Shown here: piece by piece, positions 11,518-20,305 of the stretch
How the letters are laid out: the number at the start of each line of letters is the position of its first letter
How positions within the stretch are numbered: the stretch's first letter is position 1
DNA from: Mariniblastus sp.
GTDB lineage: Bacteria; Planctomycetota; Planctomycetia; Pirellulales; Pirellulaceae
Length of the DNA stretch: 64,000 nt
Assembly: GCA_022447605.1 (NCBI GenBank)
Contig: JAKVBG010000001.1
Coordinates: 393,919 to 457,918 of the forward strand
Direction: 5' to 3'
Program-made: the position numbers and the translations under genes
The notes under the pieces: generated by a model
The model's input: only the letters and a program-made list of their open reading frames with translations
What the model was told of the DNA's origin: nothing
Databases searched by the model: none

Positions 11518-12009
11518 ATGACACCCGAAAACCCACCTCTCTCTTCCTCTCTGCCACTCGATGCGGCATTGAAACGAAATTTGCATCTCGATGTGTTGAT
11601 CACCATCATGATCGGCGGGGCGTTGGGTGCACTCCTGCGAGAACTCGTCGCCTTCTGGTTGACGGGCACCGCGACGACCGCCTTTCCGTGGGGAATCCTC
11701 ATCGCCAACCTGAGCGGTGCGTTCCTGCTCGGGTTGTTTGCGACCTGGGTCGACGGCCTGTTCCGGCATCACCTCTTTCGCCTGTTCTGGGAGATCGGTT
11801 TCATACGCAGTTTCACCACGATGTCGACTTTGTCGCTGCAGAGTATTGTTCTCATTGAGGCGGGTGCCTGGGGAGTCTTCGCCCCTTACATCGCGGTTTC
11901 GGTGGTCGGTGGCCTGTTGCTGTTTTGGTCGGGCGAACGTCTGGGTGTCTCGATGGCCAAGGCCAGGGCCGACAGAGCAGAACGGGATCGTGTGGAGAAG
12001 GAACTCTGA
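11518..12009 (+). CDS. crcB: CrcB/Fluc fluoride channel subunit 1 (degenerate pore motif)
   Basis: A 163-residue membrane protein of the CrcB/Fluc family, which exports toxic fluoride passively as an antiparallel dimer. Four hydrophobic segments are evident, with family motifs IGGALGALLRE and FPWGILIANLSGAF, including the pore-lining Asn. The usual GGxTTFSTF motif is replaced by SFTTMSTLS, so both pore-lining phenylalanines are missing (Met and Leu instead). The C-terminus has a charged extension of about 20 residues. The stop overlaps the start of a second CrcB gene by one base (TGATG), as expected for heterodimeric Fluc channels encoded by gene pairs. I looked for a fluoride riboswitch upstream and did not find a convincing one. 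Confidence 0.92.
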   Translation: MTPENPPLSSSLPLDAALKRNLHLDVLITIMIGGALGALLRELVAFWLTGTATTAFPWGILIANLSGAFLLGLFATWVDGLFRHHLFRLFWEIGFIRSFTTMSTLSLQSIVLIEAGAWGVFAPYIAVSVVGGLLLFWSGERLGVSMAKARADRAERDRVEKEL

Positions 12010-12404
12010 TGGACTCACTGACGCCAATGGGCTGGATGGCAATGGTCATGCTCGGCGGAGCAGTGGGATGCCTGCTGCGTCATCTGCTGTATATCTTCAT
12101 CGAGCGCAAAGTTCAGCCGAACTGGCCGCTGGGTACGCTTGCGGTGAACATCACCGGTTCGTTCGTGATCGGCCTGCTGTTCGGCCTGCATCAGGTGCAA
12201 GTGATCGGTGATTATGCCAACGTTCTGTTGGTGGGAGGCGTCTGTGGTGCCTACACCACGTTCTCCAGCTTCTGTGCCGATGAGATACGACTCCTGCGCG
12301 AAGGGAAACGGCTGGCGGCCCTGACCGTTCTGATTCTCACGATCCCCGGGTGCATCGCCATGGCGGGCCTGGGTCTCGCCCTGGTGAGGCATTTCTTCGG
12401 TTGA
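12009..12404 (+). CDS. crcB: CrcB/Fluc fluoride channel subunit 2
   Basis: The second subunit, about 131 residues from the ATG at 12009 that overlaps the previous stop; the track extends it upstream inside the first gene. Motifs are GGAVGCLLRH, WPLGTLAVNITGSF and CGAYTTFSSFCADE. Here both pore phenylalanines of the TTFSxF motif are intact, unlike in subunit 1. The two subunits are therefore likely to form a heterodimer with only one set of normal Phe residues. Typical Fluc length is 120-130 residues, so the gene is complete. Translation is probably coupled to the first gene, keeping subunit amounts equal. Confidence 0.95.
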   Translation: MDSLTPMGWMAMVMLGGAVGCLLRHLLYIFIERKVQPNWPLGTLAVNITGSFVIGLLFGLHQVQVIGDYANVLLVGGVCGAYTTFSSFCADEIRLLREGKRLAALTVLILTIPGCIAMAGLGLALVRHFFG

Positions 12405-12579
12405 CGGCCACTGGCGACCGGCCCGCTTGCATTCAGCCCTCGGGTATTTACAACAAACACCGTTTTACGGGCGGCATCGTTGCCATGTTGGGCCTCCTGG
12501 AATACAACGGTTGAATGACAGGAATCTGGCAAATCGTCATGACCGATCCGGCCTCCCCTTTTAACCCCTTTGTTTTTCT

Positions 12580-13362
12580 GTGATTCGACTCTCTCGTGAA
12601 ATCCGATTTTCGCTTGCAGCCGACCGGAATTTTGATTCACGCAACTCGTGGGCCGGTTGGCCCAGCTCCAATCAGCTTGTCCCCTGGCTCGTCCTCCGCT
12701 CGGTCATCGCCGGGCCAGCGGACCGGGAGACCGGTTTCGTCTGCAACGTCACCCGGATCGATGATCTGCTCCGATCAGTCGTCCGGGATCACCTGTTAAA
12801 ACGCGAGGGGCCGTTGACGGCCGAACTGTGCCTGCGAGAGATGACCGCCCTTATCATGCAACGCTGGGATTTTGACGCCCAGCTGTTATCGGTCGAACTG
12901 GAGCTCACCCCTTACCTGAAATATTCCCAAGAACCCCAAGACCCAGCTATGCTTACCGTGACGCAACAATTCGAGTTTTCTGCCGCGCATCGACTGCACT
13001 GTGAAACGTACAGCGAGGAAGAGAACCGGGAAATTTTCGGCAAGTGCAACAACCCCCACGGTCACGGCCACAATTACGTGGTCGACGTTTCGTTGCGGCG
13101 AAACGTGGAAGACGACGGCGATCCAGGCCAGTTGATCCCGTTGCACAAACTGGAAGCGACCGTCAAACGCGAGGTAATCGACCGACTGGACCACAAGCAC
13201 CTGAACCTGGACATCGATTATTTTCGTCAGATCAACCCGACCGTCGAGAACATCGCCGTGGCGATCTGGCAATGGCTCGAGGGCCAGTTCGGCCAGGCGG
13301 AACTGGTCTCCGTACGGGTCTACGAGACGCCCAAGACATGGGCCGAATATTGCGGAGCCTGA
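12580..13362 (+). CDS. 6-pyruvoyl tetrahydropterin synthase family protein, two-domain
   Basis: A 260-residue protein that starts at GTG and appears to contain two PTPS-type domains. The C-terminal one (from about residue 125) is intact: FSAAHRLH and NPHGHGHNY give the zinc histidines, KCNNP the catalytic cysteine, LDHKHLN the catalytic Asp-His pair, and VYETPKTW the pterin-binding Glu. The N-terminal 110 residues look like a degenerate copy: FSLAADRNF replaces FSAAHRL, and a GPADRETGFVCNVTRIDDLL-like stretch matches the usual conserved strand-helix. Enzymes of this family act on dihydroneopterin triphosphate in tetrahydropterin or queuosine (QueD) synthesis. The CNNPHGHGHNY form is closer to eukaryote-type PTPS than to E. 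coli QueD. A MazG-like gene follows directly. Confidence 0.85.
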   Translation: MIRLSREIRFSLAADRNFDSRNSWAGWPSSNQLVPWLVLRSVIAGPADRETGFVCNVTRIDDLLRSVVRDHLLKREGPLTAELCLREMTALIMQRWDFDAQLLSVELELTPYLKYSQEPQDPAMLTVTQQFEFSAAHRLHCETYSEEENREIFGKCNNPHGHGHNYVVDVSLRRNVEDDGDPGQLIPLHKLEATVKREVIDRLDHKHLNLDIDYFRQINPTVENIAVAIWQWLEGQFGQAELVSVRVYETPKTWAEYCGA

Positions 13363-13367
13363 ACCTA

Positions 13368-13721
13368 ATGAACGAAACAGGAAAAACGATGAACGAGACA
13401 ATCACTTTTCAATCGCTGCGTCATGCCAACCTGCAGAGACACAAAGAATGGGCCAAGGGGAACGATCTGCCCCTCTCCTTTCGGGGCGTGGAGTTGGCGG
13501 GTGAAGTGGGCGAGGCGTGTAACGAACTGAAGAAGATTGAACGGAAACGACTCGGCCTGGTCGGCGGCAAAGAAGATCTGACCGGCCTGCAACAGGAATT
13601 GGCCGATGTGCTGATCTGTGTCGACCTGATTGCAATGGACCTGGACATCGACCTCGCCTCGGCCGTACGGGAGAAGTTCAACGCGACTTCGGAGAAATAC
13701 GAACTGGCCACCCGATTGTAA
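13368..13721 (+). CDS. MazG-like nucleotide pyrophosphohydrolase
   Basis: A protein of about 117 residues of the all-alpha MazG-like NTP pyrophosphohydrolase superfamily, which hydrolyses (d)NTPs to the monophosphate. The metal-binding ELAGEVGEACNELKK and QELADVLICVDL helices carry the expected acidic residues. Two starts are possible: ATG at 13368, six bases after the PTPS stop, or ATG at 13389, which has an AGGA six bases upstream. The track merges it with an upstream open frame. Being next to a pterin-synthesis gene may be only a matter of chance, although both enzymes act on purine-triphosphate-derived compounds. Confidence 0.85.
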   Translation: MNETGKTMNETITFQSLRHANLQRHKEWAKGNDLPLSFRGVELAGEVGEACNELKKIERKRLGLVGGKEDLTGLQQELADVLICVDLIAMDLDIDLASAVREKFNATSEKYELATRL

Positions 13722-13779
13722 TAAGCGTCCATCAAACCTGGCCGAGTGAAGTCTTCCATTCCTGCTTGGCGGACGTCAC

Positions 13780-15219
13780 TCAGGCAAACAGGTCCGTCAC
13801 GACCCTTCCCGAAACATCGGTCAAGCGGAAATTGCGACCCGCGTACTGGTATGTCAACTTTTCATGGTCCATGCCGAGTAAATGCAGGATCGTGGCGTGC
13901 AGGTCATGCATGTGCACCTTGTTGGCCACCGCCTCGTGGCCGATCTCGTCGGTTTGCCCGTAAGCAAACCCACGTTTCACACCGCCACCGGCCAACCAGA
14001 TGGTGAAGCCGCGGGGGTTATGGTCCCGTCCATCTTTGCCCTGGGCAAACGGGGTCCGGCCGAATTCACCTCCCCACCAGACCAGCGTGTCCTCCAGCAA
14101 TCCCCGTTGTTCGAGATCCTCCAGCAGGGCAGCCACCGGTTGATCGACGGCCCGCGCGTGCTCCTCGTGCTTCGGCATATTGGAGTGCTGATCCCACTTC
14201 GGGTTCTCCGACTCGTCCGAATAGTTGATCTGGATATAGCGGACATCGGCCTCGGCCAGGCGGCGAGCCAACAGGCATTGTCGGCCAAAGTCCTCGGTCT
14301 CTTTCTGGTGGATCCCGTAGCTCTCCAGTGTGGCCGCCGTTTCCCCGGAAAGATCCATCAGGTCCGGTGCCCGCATCTGCATCCGGTAAGCGAGCTCGTA
14401 CGTCTTGATCGTCGCTTCCAGGCGATCGTCATCCAGGTGCCGTTTCGACTTTTCCAGCTGCAGTCGGTTCAGTCGCTGCATCAGCTCTATCTGCTGCCGT
14501 TGGGTCCCCTCGGAAAGGAGGTGGTTGGAGATGTGCCGGATCTTTGCGTCGCGGGCCGGCAAACCGGCGCGGCCGACGGCCGTTCCTTGAAAAATTGTGG
14601 GCAGGAACGAGTTCGAGTGGTTTCTCGGTCCCCCCTTGCTGGCCGACGGATTGATCGTGATGAATCCGGGAATGTTCTGATTTTCGGTCCCCAGCCCGTA
14701 AGTGATCCAACTGCCAATGGAGGGTCGCACCAGATTGGTCGCCCCCGTATGCAGGAACAGGGTACTCGGCCCGTGCGCCACTCCCTCGGTTTGCATCGAG
14801 TGAATCATGCACAACTTGTCGACATGCTGGGCCATGTGTGGGAACAATTCGGAAACATACTGGCCGCACTGGCCGTGTTGCTTGAATTTCCAGAGGGGTT
14901 TTAACAGTTTTCGCTTGCTGCGGGTGCCAAAGGTGCCGAAGCGTACGCCGGTGAAGTCGATATCCTGGCCATCCTTGTCGATCAACTCAGGCTTGTAATC
15001 AAACGTATCGACATGACTGGGGCCACCCTGCATGAAAATGAAAATGACCCGCTTGGCCCGGGCCGGGAACATCGGTTCGCGCGGTTTCAGATCGTGGGAG
15101 ACCTGCGTTTCTGCCCGCGACTGTTGCTGGCACAAGCCGGCCAGGGCCAGCCCACCAAACCCACAGGCAGACCATTGCAACATGCGCCGCCGTGACAGGT
15201 TTTCCAGGTTCATGTTCAT
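13780..15219 (-). CDS. DUF1501 family protein with Tat signal (second copy)
   Basis: A 479-residue DUF1501 protein, similar in layout to the one at 3282-4724. The ATG at 15219 is selected because GAGG lies six bases upstream on the minus strand and because it leaves an 8-base gap to the preceding gene. The Tat signal is LSRRRMLQWSACGFGGLALAG. Core motifs are VIFIFMQGGPSHVDTFDYKP, IGSWITYGLG and WWGGEFGRTPFAQ. It follows the DUF1549/DUF1553 gene, so the order partner-then-DUF1501 is the same as in the first pair but on the other strand. Function is unknown; secretion by Tat is the main prediction. Confidence 0.93.
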   Translation of the reverse strand: MNMNLENLSRRRMLQWSACGFGGLALAGLCQQQSRAETQVSHDLKPREPMFPARAKRVIFIFMQGGPSHVDTFDYKPELIDKDGQDIDFTGVRFGTFGTRSKRKLLKPLWKFKQHGQCGQYVSELFPHMAQHVDKLCMIHSMQTEGVAHGPSTLFLHTGATNLVRPSIGSWITYGLGTENQNIPGFITINPSASKGGPRNHSNSFLPTIFQGTAVGRAGLPARDAKIRHISNHLLSEGTQRQQIELMQRLNRLQLEKSKRHLDDDRLEATIKTYELAYRMQMRAPDLMDLSGETAATLESYGIHQKETEDFGRQCLLARRLAEADVRYIQINYSDESENPKWDQHSNMPKHEEHARAVDQPVAALLEDLEQRGLLEDTLVWWGGEFGRTPFAQGKDGRDHNPRGFTIWLAGGGVKRGFAYGQTDEIGHEAVANKVHMHDLHATILHLLGMDHEKLTYQYAGRNFRLTDVSGRVVTDLFA

Positions 15220-15227
15220 CAAAAACC

Positions 15228-18200
15228 TCAATCCATATATCGAAATTCCAGGCTGCAAAACAGGGCGTGGATCAGGTTCTGCCAGGCATCCTGCCGAGCT
15301 GTCGATGATCCTTCGTCCGCTTGGAACTCGGCCAGGAAGTGTGTTGCCTCAGCCAGCTCATCGCCACTCGGGCGCCGTCCCAATAAGGTTCGATACACCC
15401 ATTCTACCCGTTCGGTTTCCACCGGTTCTCCCGGATCCGAGAGTTCTTTCTTCAGAATCTTGGCCGCCATCACCCGCGCACTCTCGATGACCATCGGGCT
15501 GTTCATCAGGAACAGGCTCTGCGTCGGCAGAGTGCTGGTCACGCGATGACCGGTGACGAGATTCGGGTTGGCCACATCGAACACCTCGAACAGGTCGAGC
15601 ATCGAATTCCGGAATGCGGGGACGTAAACGCTTCGCCGGCGCGTATCAAACTCGTAGCCGAGGTCGTACTGGGCCATTTTGCGGATCGTCCGTCCACCGG
15701 CCGTCAGATCGAGTTGTCCCGAAACAGCCAGAATGGAATCTCGCAAGACCTCGGCATCCAGGCGCTGACGATTGAATCGCCACAGCAGCCTGTTTTCCTG
15801 GTCTTCCCGCATGATTTTCCCCAGACCGGAATCCGTGCCATCGACCAGGCCACGGCCGATATGCTGCTGGTAGGTTCGGCTGGCCATAATCTGTCGAATC
15901 AGCGATTTGGTCGACCAGCCATTCTCAATCAGCTGGTCCGCCAGGTAATCCAATAACTCCTGGTTCAGCGGGGCCGTTCCCATCAAGCCAAAGTTGTCAG
16001 TTGATTCAACCAGCCCCACCCCGAACAGGTGACGCCAGACGCGATTCACATAGACCCGCGCGGTCAACGGATGGTCCGGATGGACCAGCCATTCGGCCAA
16101 CTGCAGCCGACCACTCTGACCGGCCGGTATCTCGCTGGCCGACTGCGAAACAGCATCGTGATCCAGGTCGCTCGGATTGGAGCTACCCAGTCGGTCGTTT
16201 TCTGTGGAGACCTGGTGGTAGACTTCCAGGAACCCACGTGGCACGACCGGCCCCAGATTACGGACGGCGCCGCGAATATGGATCGGACTGTCCAACGGCT
16301 TCTCGACATCCCGCACGGACATAGCCACCGGTCCGGGTTGGGGCGGTTTCTCTTTCAGCTCTTTCAGACGTTGGTCGACTTGACCGTAATTTTTCAGGGC
16401 AGCCTGCAAGGCTTGATCGGCTTCTGGAACCGCACCTTGCCCCGCTTCGGCCACGTCTCCCGGACCCGTCTCGGGAGACGCACCGGCCACCTGGTCCAGC
16501 GGGAGAAACTGGATCGCATCGACGATCACATGGCCATCGGTTCCTCCGGTTTCAATCGTGACCCGGGCCACGTTGTCAGCCTCGAATCGATAACGACCGA
16601 GGGAAACAAACAGCCCATCAATCGGGGGCGTTTTCGATTGGTTAACCAGCTGCCGCGCTTGACCATCTTGATGATCGACCAGGACCGGCACATTCGACGC
16701 GCGATTCCCGCCCGCCGTGTAGGCCATGCGGACTTCGTATTCGCCGCCCACTTTGAAACGCGGTGTAAAAACGACCTTCTTCTGCCCTTTTCCCTTGTCT
16801 TGATCGTGAATGTAGCTCGCATCGACAAACGTGCCGGAAAACTCGGACTCCTGCCATTTCCCCACTCGCTCGGCGGCCACGTTATCGATCACCAGGCCGG
16901 GCAGGCTGGAGGAGGGAAGGCTCTTTTTCACGTTGGCCGTGCCCGGCAGCTGGCCACCCAGTGCCTCGACCGACTTCTTCGCCTGGGCCAGCTCAGCGGT
17001 CAGCCGTTTCACGGCCAGACGATGCTGTTTCTGTTGCTCCTGCTGCTCCGGGCTGGCGATCGACGTTTCGACATACTTGGAAACATTCGAGTGCACCACC
17101 GTGGCCGTACTTTTGAAAATACCGGCCAGCGCATAGTACTCTCGGGTCGTGACCGGATCGAACTTGTGATCATGACACCGCGCGCAACCGAGGGTTAACC
17201 CCAGGAAGGCTCGACCCACCGTATCGATCTGCTCGTCGACCACGTCGATGACCAGACCTTCCTTGTCCTGCTGTTCATAATTCGTCGGCCCCAGGGCCAG
17301 AAAACCGGTGGCGACCACCTGTTCATTGCGCTGTTCCACCGATTTCGATGGCAACAGGTCACCCGCGATCTGTTCTTTGACAAACTGGTCAAATGGCTTG
17401 TCACGGTTGAATGCATCAACGACATAGTCGCGATAACGCCAAGCGTCCGGGAACATGAGGCTTCGTCCACCGCCACTCGACTCGGCAAACCGGGCCACGT
17501 CCAACCAGTGCCGGCCCCAACGCTCCCCAAACCGGGGAGAGGCCAACAGGTCGTCGACCCGCTCCTGGACCGTCGTAAATGAGTCGATCTCTTCGATCGT
17601 CGGCGGCAGGCCGACCAGGGTCAGGTGTAGCCTGCGCACCAAGGTTTCCCGTGGCGCGGCAGGACTCAGGCGGATTGGCTGGTTGCCCTCGTTACCCCGA
17701 TTCAGCCGGTCAACCACATACTGGTCAATCATTGATTCCTGCCGGTGATGATCTGCCAAACCGGGTGGTCCAGGTTCTCTCGGCTGAAAGGCCCAATGTT
17801 GGCGAGCAGCTGCCAGGTCGAAACCGGTCTGCATCCCGGCGCGGTCCGGCTGCCGTGGATCGGGCAGACCGATCCGAATCCACTCGGCCAGGATCTCGAT
17901 ATCCTGCTCGGCCAACTGGCCGGACGGAGGCATCTCGAAATCCTCGTAGTGGACGGCCGACATCAGCAAGCTGTCATCCGGGTCTCCCGGACTGGCCGCC
18001 GGTCCCGAATCTCCCCCCTCGATGATCTCGCGGCGGGATGTCAATCTCAGGCCACCGCGCAATTTTTCCGGTTGGGCACCGTGACACTCCAGGCAGTGAT
18101 TGACCAGAATCGGCCGCACCTTGTTCTCAAAGAAATCGATCTCGGCAGCGCTGAACTTCTTTTCCGGTTCCTGGGCCAGCAAGGTACCGATAGGGCAGAG

Positions 18201-18242
18201 CGAAAGAATTCCTGTCCATACGACCAGACCCACCAATGGCAT
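15228..18242 (-). CDS. PSCyt1-DUF1549-golvesin-like-DUF1553 protein (second copy)
   Basis: A secreted protein of about 1004 residues. The ATG at 18242 gives a signal peptide (MPLVGLVVWTGILSLCPIG); the track start would overlap coaD by 50 bases. PSCyt1 carries CLECHG near the N-terminus, and DUF1549 carries LGCARCHDHKFDPV. Between DUF1549 and DUF1553 lies an extra domain of about 130 residues, containing VGKWQESEFSGTFVDASYIHD and GGEYEVRMAYTAGGNRASNV, that resembles golvesin C-terminal/xanthan-lyase accessory domains. DUF1553 occupies the C-terminal third. The first copy at 831 lacks this insert. It is upstream of, and probably co-transcribed with, the DUF1501 gene. The reaction is unknown. 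Confidence 0.92.
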   Translation of the reverse strand: MPLVGLVVWTGILSLCPIGTLLAQEPEKKFSAAEIDFFENKVRPILVNHCLECHGAQPEKLRGGLRLTSRREIIEGGDSGPAASPGDPDDSLLMSAVHYEDFEMPPSGQLAEQDIEILAEWIRIGLPDPRQPDRAGMQTGFDLAAARQHWAFQPREPGPPGLADHHRQESMIDQYVVDRLNRGNEGNQPIRLSPAAPRETLVRRLHLTLVGLPPTIEEIDSFTTVQERVDDLLASPRFGERWGRHWLDVARFAESSGGGRSLMFPDAWRYRDYVVDAFNRDKPFDQFVKEQIAGDLLPSKSVEQRNEQVVATGFLALGPTNYEQQDKEGLVIDVVDEQIDTVGRAFLGLTLGCARCHDHKFDPVTTREYYALAGIFKSTATVVHSNVSKYVETSIASPEQQEQQKQHRLAVKRLTAELAQAKKSVEALGGQLPGTANVKKSLPSSSLPGLVIDNVAAERVGKWQESEFSGTFVDASYIHDQDKGKGQKKVVFTPRFKVGGEYEVRMAYTAGGNRASNVPVLVDHQDGQARQLVNQSKTPPIDGLFVSLGRYRFEADNVARVTIETGGTDGHVIVDAIQFLPLDQVAGASPETGPGDVAEAGQGAVPEADQALQAALKNYGQVDQRLKELKEKPPQPGPVAMSVRDVEKPLDSPIHIRGAVRNLGPVVPRGFLEVYHQVSTENDRLGSSNPSDLDHDAVSQSASEIPAGQSGRLQLAEWLVHPDHPLTARVYVNRVWRHLFGVGLVESTDNFGLMGTAPLNQELLDYLADQLIENGWSTKSLIRQIMASRTYQQHIGRGLVDGTDSGLGKIMREDQENRLLWRFNRQRLDAEVLRDSILAVSGQLDLTAGGRTIRKMAQYDLGYEFDTRRRSVYVPAFRNSMLDLFEVFDVANPNLVTGHRVTSTLPTQSLFLMNSPMVIESARVMAAKILKKELSDPGEPVETERVEWVYRTLLGRRPSGDELAEATHFLAEFQADEGSSTARQDAWQNLIHALFCSLEFRYMD

Positions 18243-18273
18243 TCTGGTTGGGAACACGGAATTCTCCTCGAAA

Positions 18274-18768
18274 TCAATCGTTGGAATCGCGGATTTTATC
18301 TCGCAAATCGGGAATGATTTCACGTGGAATAAAACGGGCCAGTTGTTGGTCGTCGGCCAAGGGAGCGATCTGCTTGATCAGCGAACTGGAGACGTGGGCA
18401 TACTTGCTGTCGGCCATCAGGAACACCGTCTCCAGGTGATCATTCAGTTGGCGGTTGGCCATGGTCATTGTGATTTCAGCCGCCACATCTGTCAAAGGTC
18501 GCACCCCGCGAATCATTACATTCGCACCACAATCGGTCACAAAATTGACCGCCAGGCCCTCAAATGACCTGACCTCGACGTTATCCAAATCACGCGTACA
18601 TCGCTTTACCAAATCGATCCGCTCTCTGGTCGAGAACAGACCCTGCTTCTCGATATTCACACCGATTCCCACAACCAACTTCTCAACCAGTCGGCTACTC
18701 CGTTGGATCACGTCCAAGTGCCCCAGGGTAATGGGGTCAAAGGAACCGGTGTAGACGGCTGTTTTCAT
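18274..18768 (-). CDS. coaD: Phosphopantetheine adenylyltransferase
   Basis: A 164-residue CoaD, normal length. It transfers AMP from ATP to 4'-phosphopantetheine, the fourth and penultimate step of coenzyme A synthesis. The nucleotidyl-transferase motif TGSFDPITLGH is at residues 8-18, and the C-terminal HVSSSLIKQIA corresponds to the usual ISSSxVKE motif. MIRGVRPLTD matches the substrate-binding RGLR region. It is upstream of the second DUF1501 module with a 31-base gap and 12 bases downstream of an aminotransferase gene on the same strand. The last CoA enzyme, CoaE, is encoded separately at 37599. Confidence 0.97.
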   Translation of the reverse strand: MKTAVYTGSFDPITLGHLDVIQRSSRLVEKLVVGIGVNIEKQGLFSTRERIDLVKRCTRDLDNVEVRSFEGLAVNFVTDCGANVMIRGVRPLTDVAAEITMTMANRQLNDHLETVFLMADSKYAHVSSSLIKQIAPLADDQQLARFIPREIIPDLRDKIRDSND

Positions 18769-18780
18769 GGGGGAGCAAAC

Positions 18781-19962
18781 TCAGTCGAGTGATGAAAGGG
18801 CCTGGACCAAACGGTCAATATCATTCCCGTTGTTGTAACAATGTACCGACGCCCGCAGCTTGCCGCCCCGACAACTGACGACGACCCCTTGCTCCAGCAA
18901 TTTCAGACGATCCTCGGTGGTCGTTTTCTGGTGGTAATCAAACGAGACGATGCCCGTTTTCGATGCCGCATCCCGATCGCTCAACACAACGGCCCCACAT
19001 TCCTCAAGTGCCCGGCAAAGTTCATCGGAAACCGAGATCACCTGTTCCGCGATCGGTGAATGATCAGAGGCGAGCCCAAATTCGGTCAACAACTCGAGGC
19101 TCGCCCCGAGGGCAATGAAACCCGCCATGTTCTGGGTCCCCCCTTCGTAGCGCGAGGCAGATTCCCGGTACTTCAGATCGATTTTGTCGAAGTCATTTCC
19201 CTGCTTGACGCTGTTCCAGCCAATGTTCATCGGCTTGAGCGTCTCTAACAAATCGTGGCGGACATAAAAAACACCAGCCCCTTCCGGGCCCAGCAACCAC
19301 TTGTGACCGTCGGCGGCGAGGAAATCAATACCGGCTGCCTGGACATCCAATGGGAAAACACCCAGTCCTTGAATCGCATCCAGGAAGAACAGCGCCCCGC
19401 AGTCGTGCGCGACTTTCCCGATTTCCATGGGATCCAGGCGGTAACCGGACGCGTAGCCAACCCAGCTGGCACTCACCACACGGGTTCGTCGATCGCAGGC
19501 ATCCGCCATGCGGGCCGGGCATACCCGATTACCATCGAGAGGAACCAGGCGAAGCTCCACCCCTTGCGATTCAAGATGCATCCAGGGGTAGAGATTGGAA
19601 GGAAATTCATGTTCTGGCAGGACGACATTGTCGCCCGCCTCCCAGGGCAAACCACTGGCCACCAGGTTGATCCCGAAGGTCGTGTTGGGAATCAGTGCGA
19701 TTTCCTGCGGCTTGGCATTGATCACCTGGGCGGTCAAATCGCGCAAGTCTTCATGTTGCCGGAACCAGCTTGGCCAACACGTAGCTCCTTCAAAAGCCGC
19801 CTGCTCAGCCCAGACCGACAGACGGTCGCGGGCCAGACGGGGAATGGGAGCCACCGCAGCGTGGTCAAAATAGGCCCATTTCTCAGCAACAGGCATCTCC
19901 TGGCGAAAAACTGTCCAGTCGATCTGGTCGCCAGTCCGTTTCGTTTTTGAATCTAAAACCAT
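18781..19962 (-). CDS. Class V aminotransferase (cysteine-desulfurase-like fold)
   Basis: A PLP enzyme of about 393 residues with the class V aminotransferase fold. The Schiff-base lysine is in AADGHKWLLGPEG, preceded by FLDAIQGLGVFPLD, the Asp/Gln region that contacts the cofactor. The start at 19962 (MVLDSKTKRTG) is preferred over the track's TTG-type start 93 bases upstream. Members include cysteine desulfurases, isopenicillin N epimerases and kynureninase-like enzymes. I see no cysteine-rich active loop typical of IscS, so substrate and reaction remain open. An 8-base-pair hairpin lies about 45 bases upstream. coaD follows 12 bases downstream. Confidence 0.88.
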   Translation of the reverse strand: MVLDSKTKRTGDQIDWTVFRQEMPVAEKWAYFDHAAVAPIPRLARDRLSVWAEQAAFEGATCWPSWFRQHEDLRDLTAQVINAKPQEIALIPNTTFGINLVASGLPWEAGDNVVLPEHEFPSNLYPWMHLESQGVELRLVPLDGNRVCPARMADACDRRTRVVSASWVGYASGYRLDPMEIGKVAHDCGALFFLDAIQGLGVFPLDVQAAGIDFLAADGHKWLLGPEGAGVFYVRHDLLETLKPMNIGWNSVKQGNDFDKIDLKYRESASRYEGGTQNMAGFIALGASLELLTEFGLASDHSPIAEQVISVSDELCRALEECGAVVLSDRDAASKTGIVSFDYHQKTTTEDRLKLLEQGVVVSCRGGKLRASVHCYNNGNDIDRLVQALSSLD

Positions 19963-20005
19963 GGGAATTAACCGGAAATTAGAATTTATTCGAGACAAGT
20001 CGAGT

Positions 20006-20025
20006 ATAAAACGGGGGCGTTTTAT
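20006..20025. promoter_or_regulatory. Perfect 8-bp inverted repeat with GGGG loop
   Basis: ATAAAACG and CGTTTTAT flank a four-base GGGG centre, making a perfect inverted repeat 44 bases upstream of the aminotransferase start. It could be an operator or a 5' leader hairpin. The 343-base gap 19963-20305 holds nothing else that I can support as a gene; the 69-residue track ORF at 20068 has no recognisable features. Confidence 0.35.
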
Positions 20026-20305
20026 GCTAATTTTTGTACCGGATAACCGGAACAATTAATCATAACGATGCTTTCCAAGCAGCATAATGAGCTTTTCAGA
20101 AGGTTGGCCAATATTCCTTGGCGTGACAGGCTGAAACTGCCAATTATACTAGCTGAACGGTTATCCAACCCATCCAGCCCAATTGCTCTAGATTATATTT
20201 GGCCGATCGTGGGTAGGTTGTTTCATTTACAAAAACTGTTGGCTCAGAATCGTTTAAATCATTCCTGGCCCAGTTAGCGCGGATCAAAGTTGAGGAAATC
20301 TGTAA

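Noticed and set aside
20068-20277. 69-residue ORF upstream of the small membrane protein
   Set aside because: No ribosome binding site and no conserved features; AT-rich spacer is a simpler reading.
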